Shown here: in pieces, positions 62,801 to 64,000 of the stretch | Position numbering within the stretch: position 1 is the stretch's first letter | Layout of the letters: every line of letters starts with the position of its first letter | Origin: Lineus longissimus | Lineage: Eukaryota > Nemertea > Pilidiophora > Heteronemertea > Lineidae | Length of the DNA: 64,000 nt | Direction: 5' to 3' | Assembly (NCBI RefSeq): GCF_910592395.1 | Contig: NC_088313.1 | Location: 16,944,437-17,008,436 of the forward strand | Notes under the pieces: model-generated | The model's input: the letters and a program-made list of their open reading frames with translations, nothing else | What the model was told of the DNA's origin: nothing | Databases searched by the model: none | Program-made: the position numbers and the translations under genes

Positions 62801-64000
62801 GTGACTTCAGCCGGAGAAAAGCTTGGCAGGGTAAATGTCATGAATATTTCTGCAACATCGCATCGATAATTGGGTAGTAGTATCTGTCAGACAGCAAAAC
62901 TGTCTTAACGTAGGACAGGTTTTTATTCTTCGTATCTCAAGTCTTTTCGCTATCCACATTGGCGGGTTCAGCTACATAGTGCCTTTCTTAACAACATCCT
63001 CACAGACAATGTTTTTGCAGAATGCGCAGTGTAAAATGTGTAGGTTCTCCCTTTGATTTACTTCTTAATTCCTGAATACGAACAAAATGACAAAGTGATG
63101 TAGCATTCAAGCAGCAACTCCGGATACGGCAACTAAAATAGCCCACTCACTATACTACGCTTTAATGTCACATAAAGTATCCGCCCAGCTTCTTCCACCT
63201 CAGTTCCCTTAACATATCAAAGCAATTGCAATCAACTTCTTTCATGGGCGAGATATCAGAAGTTAAGACGATATTCAAAGAAAATAATACACATTTAGAT
63301 ATTTTCCGTTTTCTAACGCGAAGCCACGAAATTGCTTTTAAGATGTATTGACTTTGATCAAAATATTGGAAAAAAAATTGAGGCACTGGACAACTTTGCA
63401 AGATGAGAAGCACAAGAGAGTGGCATACATCAACCTTAAACTCCAGAAATTAATTGTCTGTAGAGCTATAACAAAGCCAGTAAAACTTCCAGGTGATTTC
63501 TTTCAGATATTGCGCTTGCTGATGAAGCATCACAAGTTTTCACCATTCATGTTTATCGTTTTTTTATTCGATAAGACCATTATGTGGACAAGCTTTATGC
63601 TGTCGTAGCCACACATCATAGTAAAGAATGCCAAAGGCACAAGCAGATCAAGCAGAGTAAATTGCAATATTTGGTTTGATGTCGAAAATTAATCACGTGT
63701 ATTCAAAAATAATCCAGAACAAGACTCTTTGCCAAACAATTTCTCCCACTTTAATTGCATTTTGAGACAATTTGAAATTTTAACAAATCATGTAACAGCT
63801 TCCTTGTCCATCTGAACTGATGAAAAAATGTGTCCGTATGACTCTTCTGTCGTCACTGCTAGCATCATAATGTGCATGCTTGGCTGACAAGCGTGGCAGT
63901 TGGAGACAAATCTTTGGTTGATGATAGATTGTCTGGTAGAGGTTATTTAAGGACACCGGTATTTCGAGACACCAGGCGTGTCATCATTGGTGATGACATT
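59843..64000. other. Gene-poor region to the right edge, no gene recognised
   Basis: AT-rich. Overlapping open frames on both strands at 62211-62514 have no recognised family. A minus-strand AGA/GTGAGT donor-like site lies within them near 62270. No RNA gene or repeat stands out. Confidence 0.4.

Noticed and set aside
1-64000. CRISPR arrays, rRNA genes, phage or bacterial operons
   Set aside because: No regularly spaced repeats, ribosomal RNA text or bacterial gene clusters were seen. The recognised genes are animal families.

Overview
This window looks like nuclear DNA from an invertebrate bilaterian, most probably a lophotrochozoan (mollusc, annelid or brachiopod). The grounds are: AT-rich, gene-poor sequence; animal gene families (a collagen prolyl 4-hydroxylase alpha subunit and two rhodopsin-class GPCRs); strong Kozak contexts instead of ribosome binding sites; and dispersed repeats of a type I associate with lophotrochozoan genomes. 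The phylum is an inference, not a measurement. I see no operon, CRISPR array, phage or bacterial feature. || Layout. At the left edge, on the minus strand, is the first coding exon of a prolyl 4-hydroxylase alpha subunit; the rest of that gene lies outside the window. At 4522-5718, minus strand, is a complete intronless GPCR resembling the myosuppressin/FMRFamide-type (DMSR/SRW-like) peptide receptors. At 46593-47633, plus strand, is a second complete intronless GPCR, class A and orphan-like, with canonical extracellular cysteines and an ERC motif in place of DRY. || Everything else (about 95% of the bases) has no convincing gene. It holds small inverted repeats, short tandem repeats, a region at 17400-18400 where two TA-flanked inverted-repeat elements interrupt an older tandem duplication, a MITE-like element at 34402-34717, a decayed tRNA-derived sequence at 36059-36133, a 12-bp tandem repeat inside a local duplication near 54000, and several AT-rich, homeodomain-site-like stretches that could be enhancers. 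Many open frames of 60-120 codons occur. That is roughly what chance gives at this base composition, so I leave them out unless something else marks them. || The three genes share no obvious pathway: one hydroxylates collagen in the endoplasmic reticulum, and two are probable neuropeptide receptors at the plasma membrane. I found no clear undescribed multi-gene system here. The best leads are the two orphan-type receptors, the nested inverted-repeat insertions at 17.4-18.4 kb, and a few exon-like segments with good splice sites but no recognised protein family.
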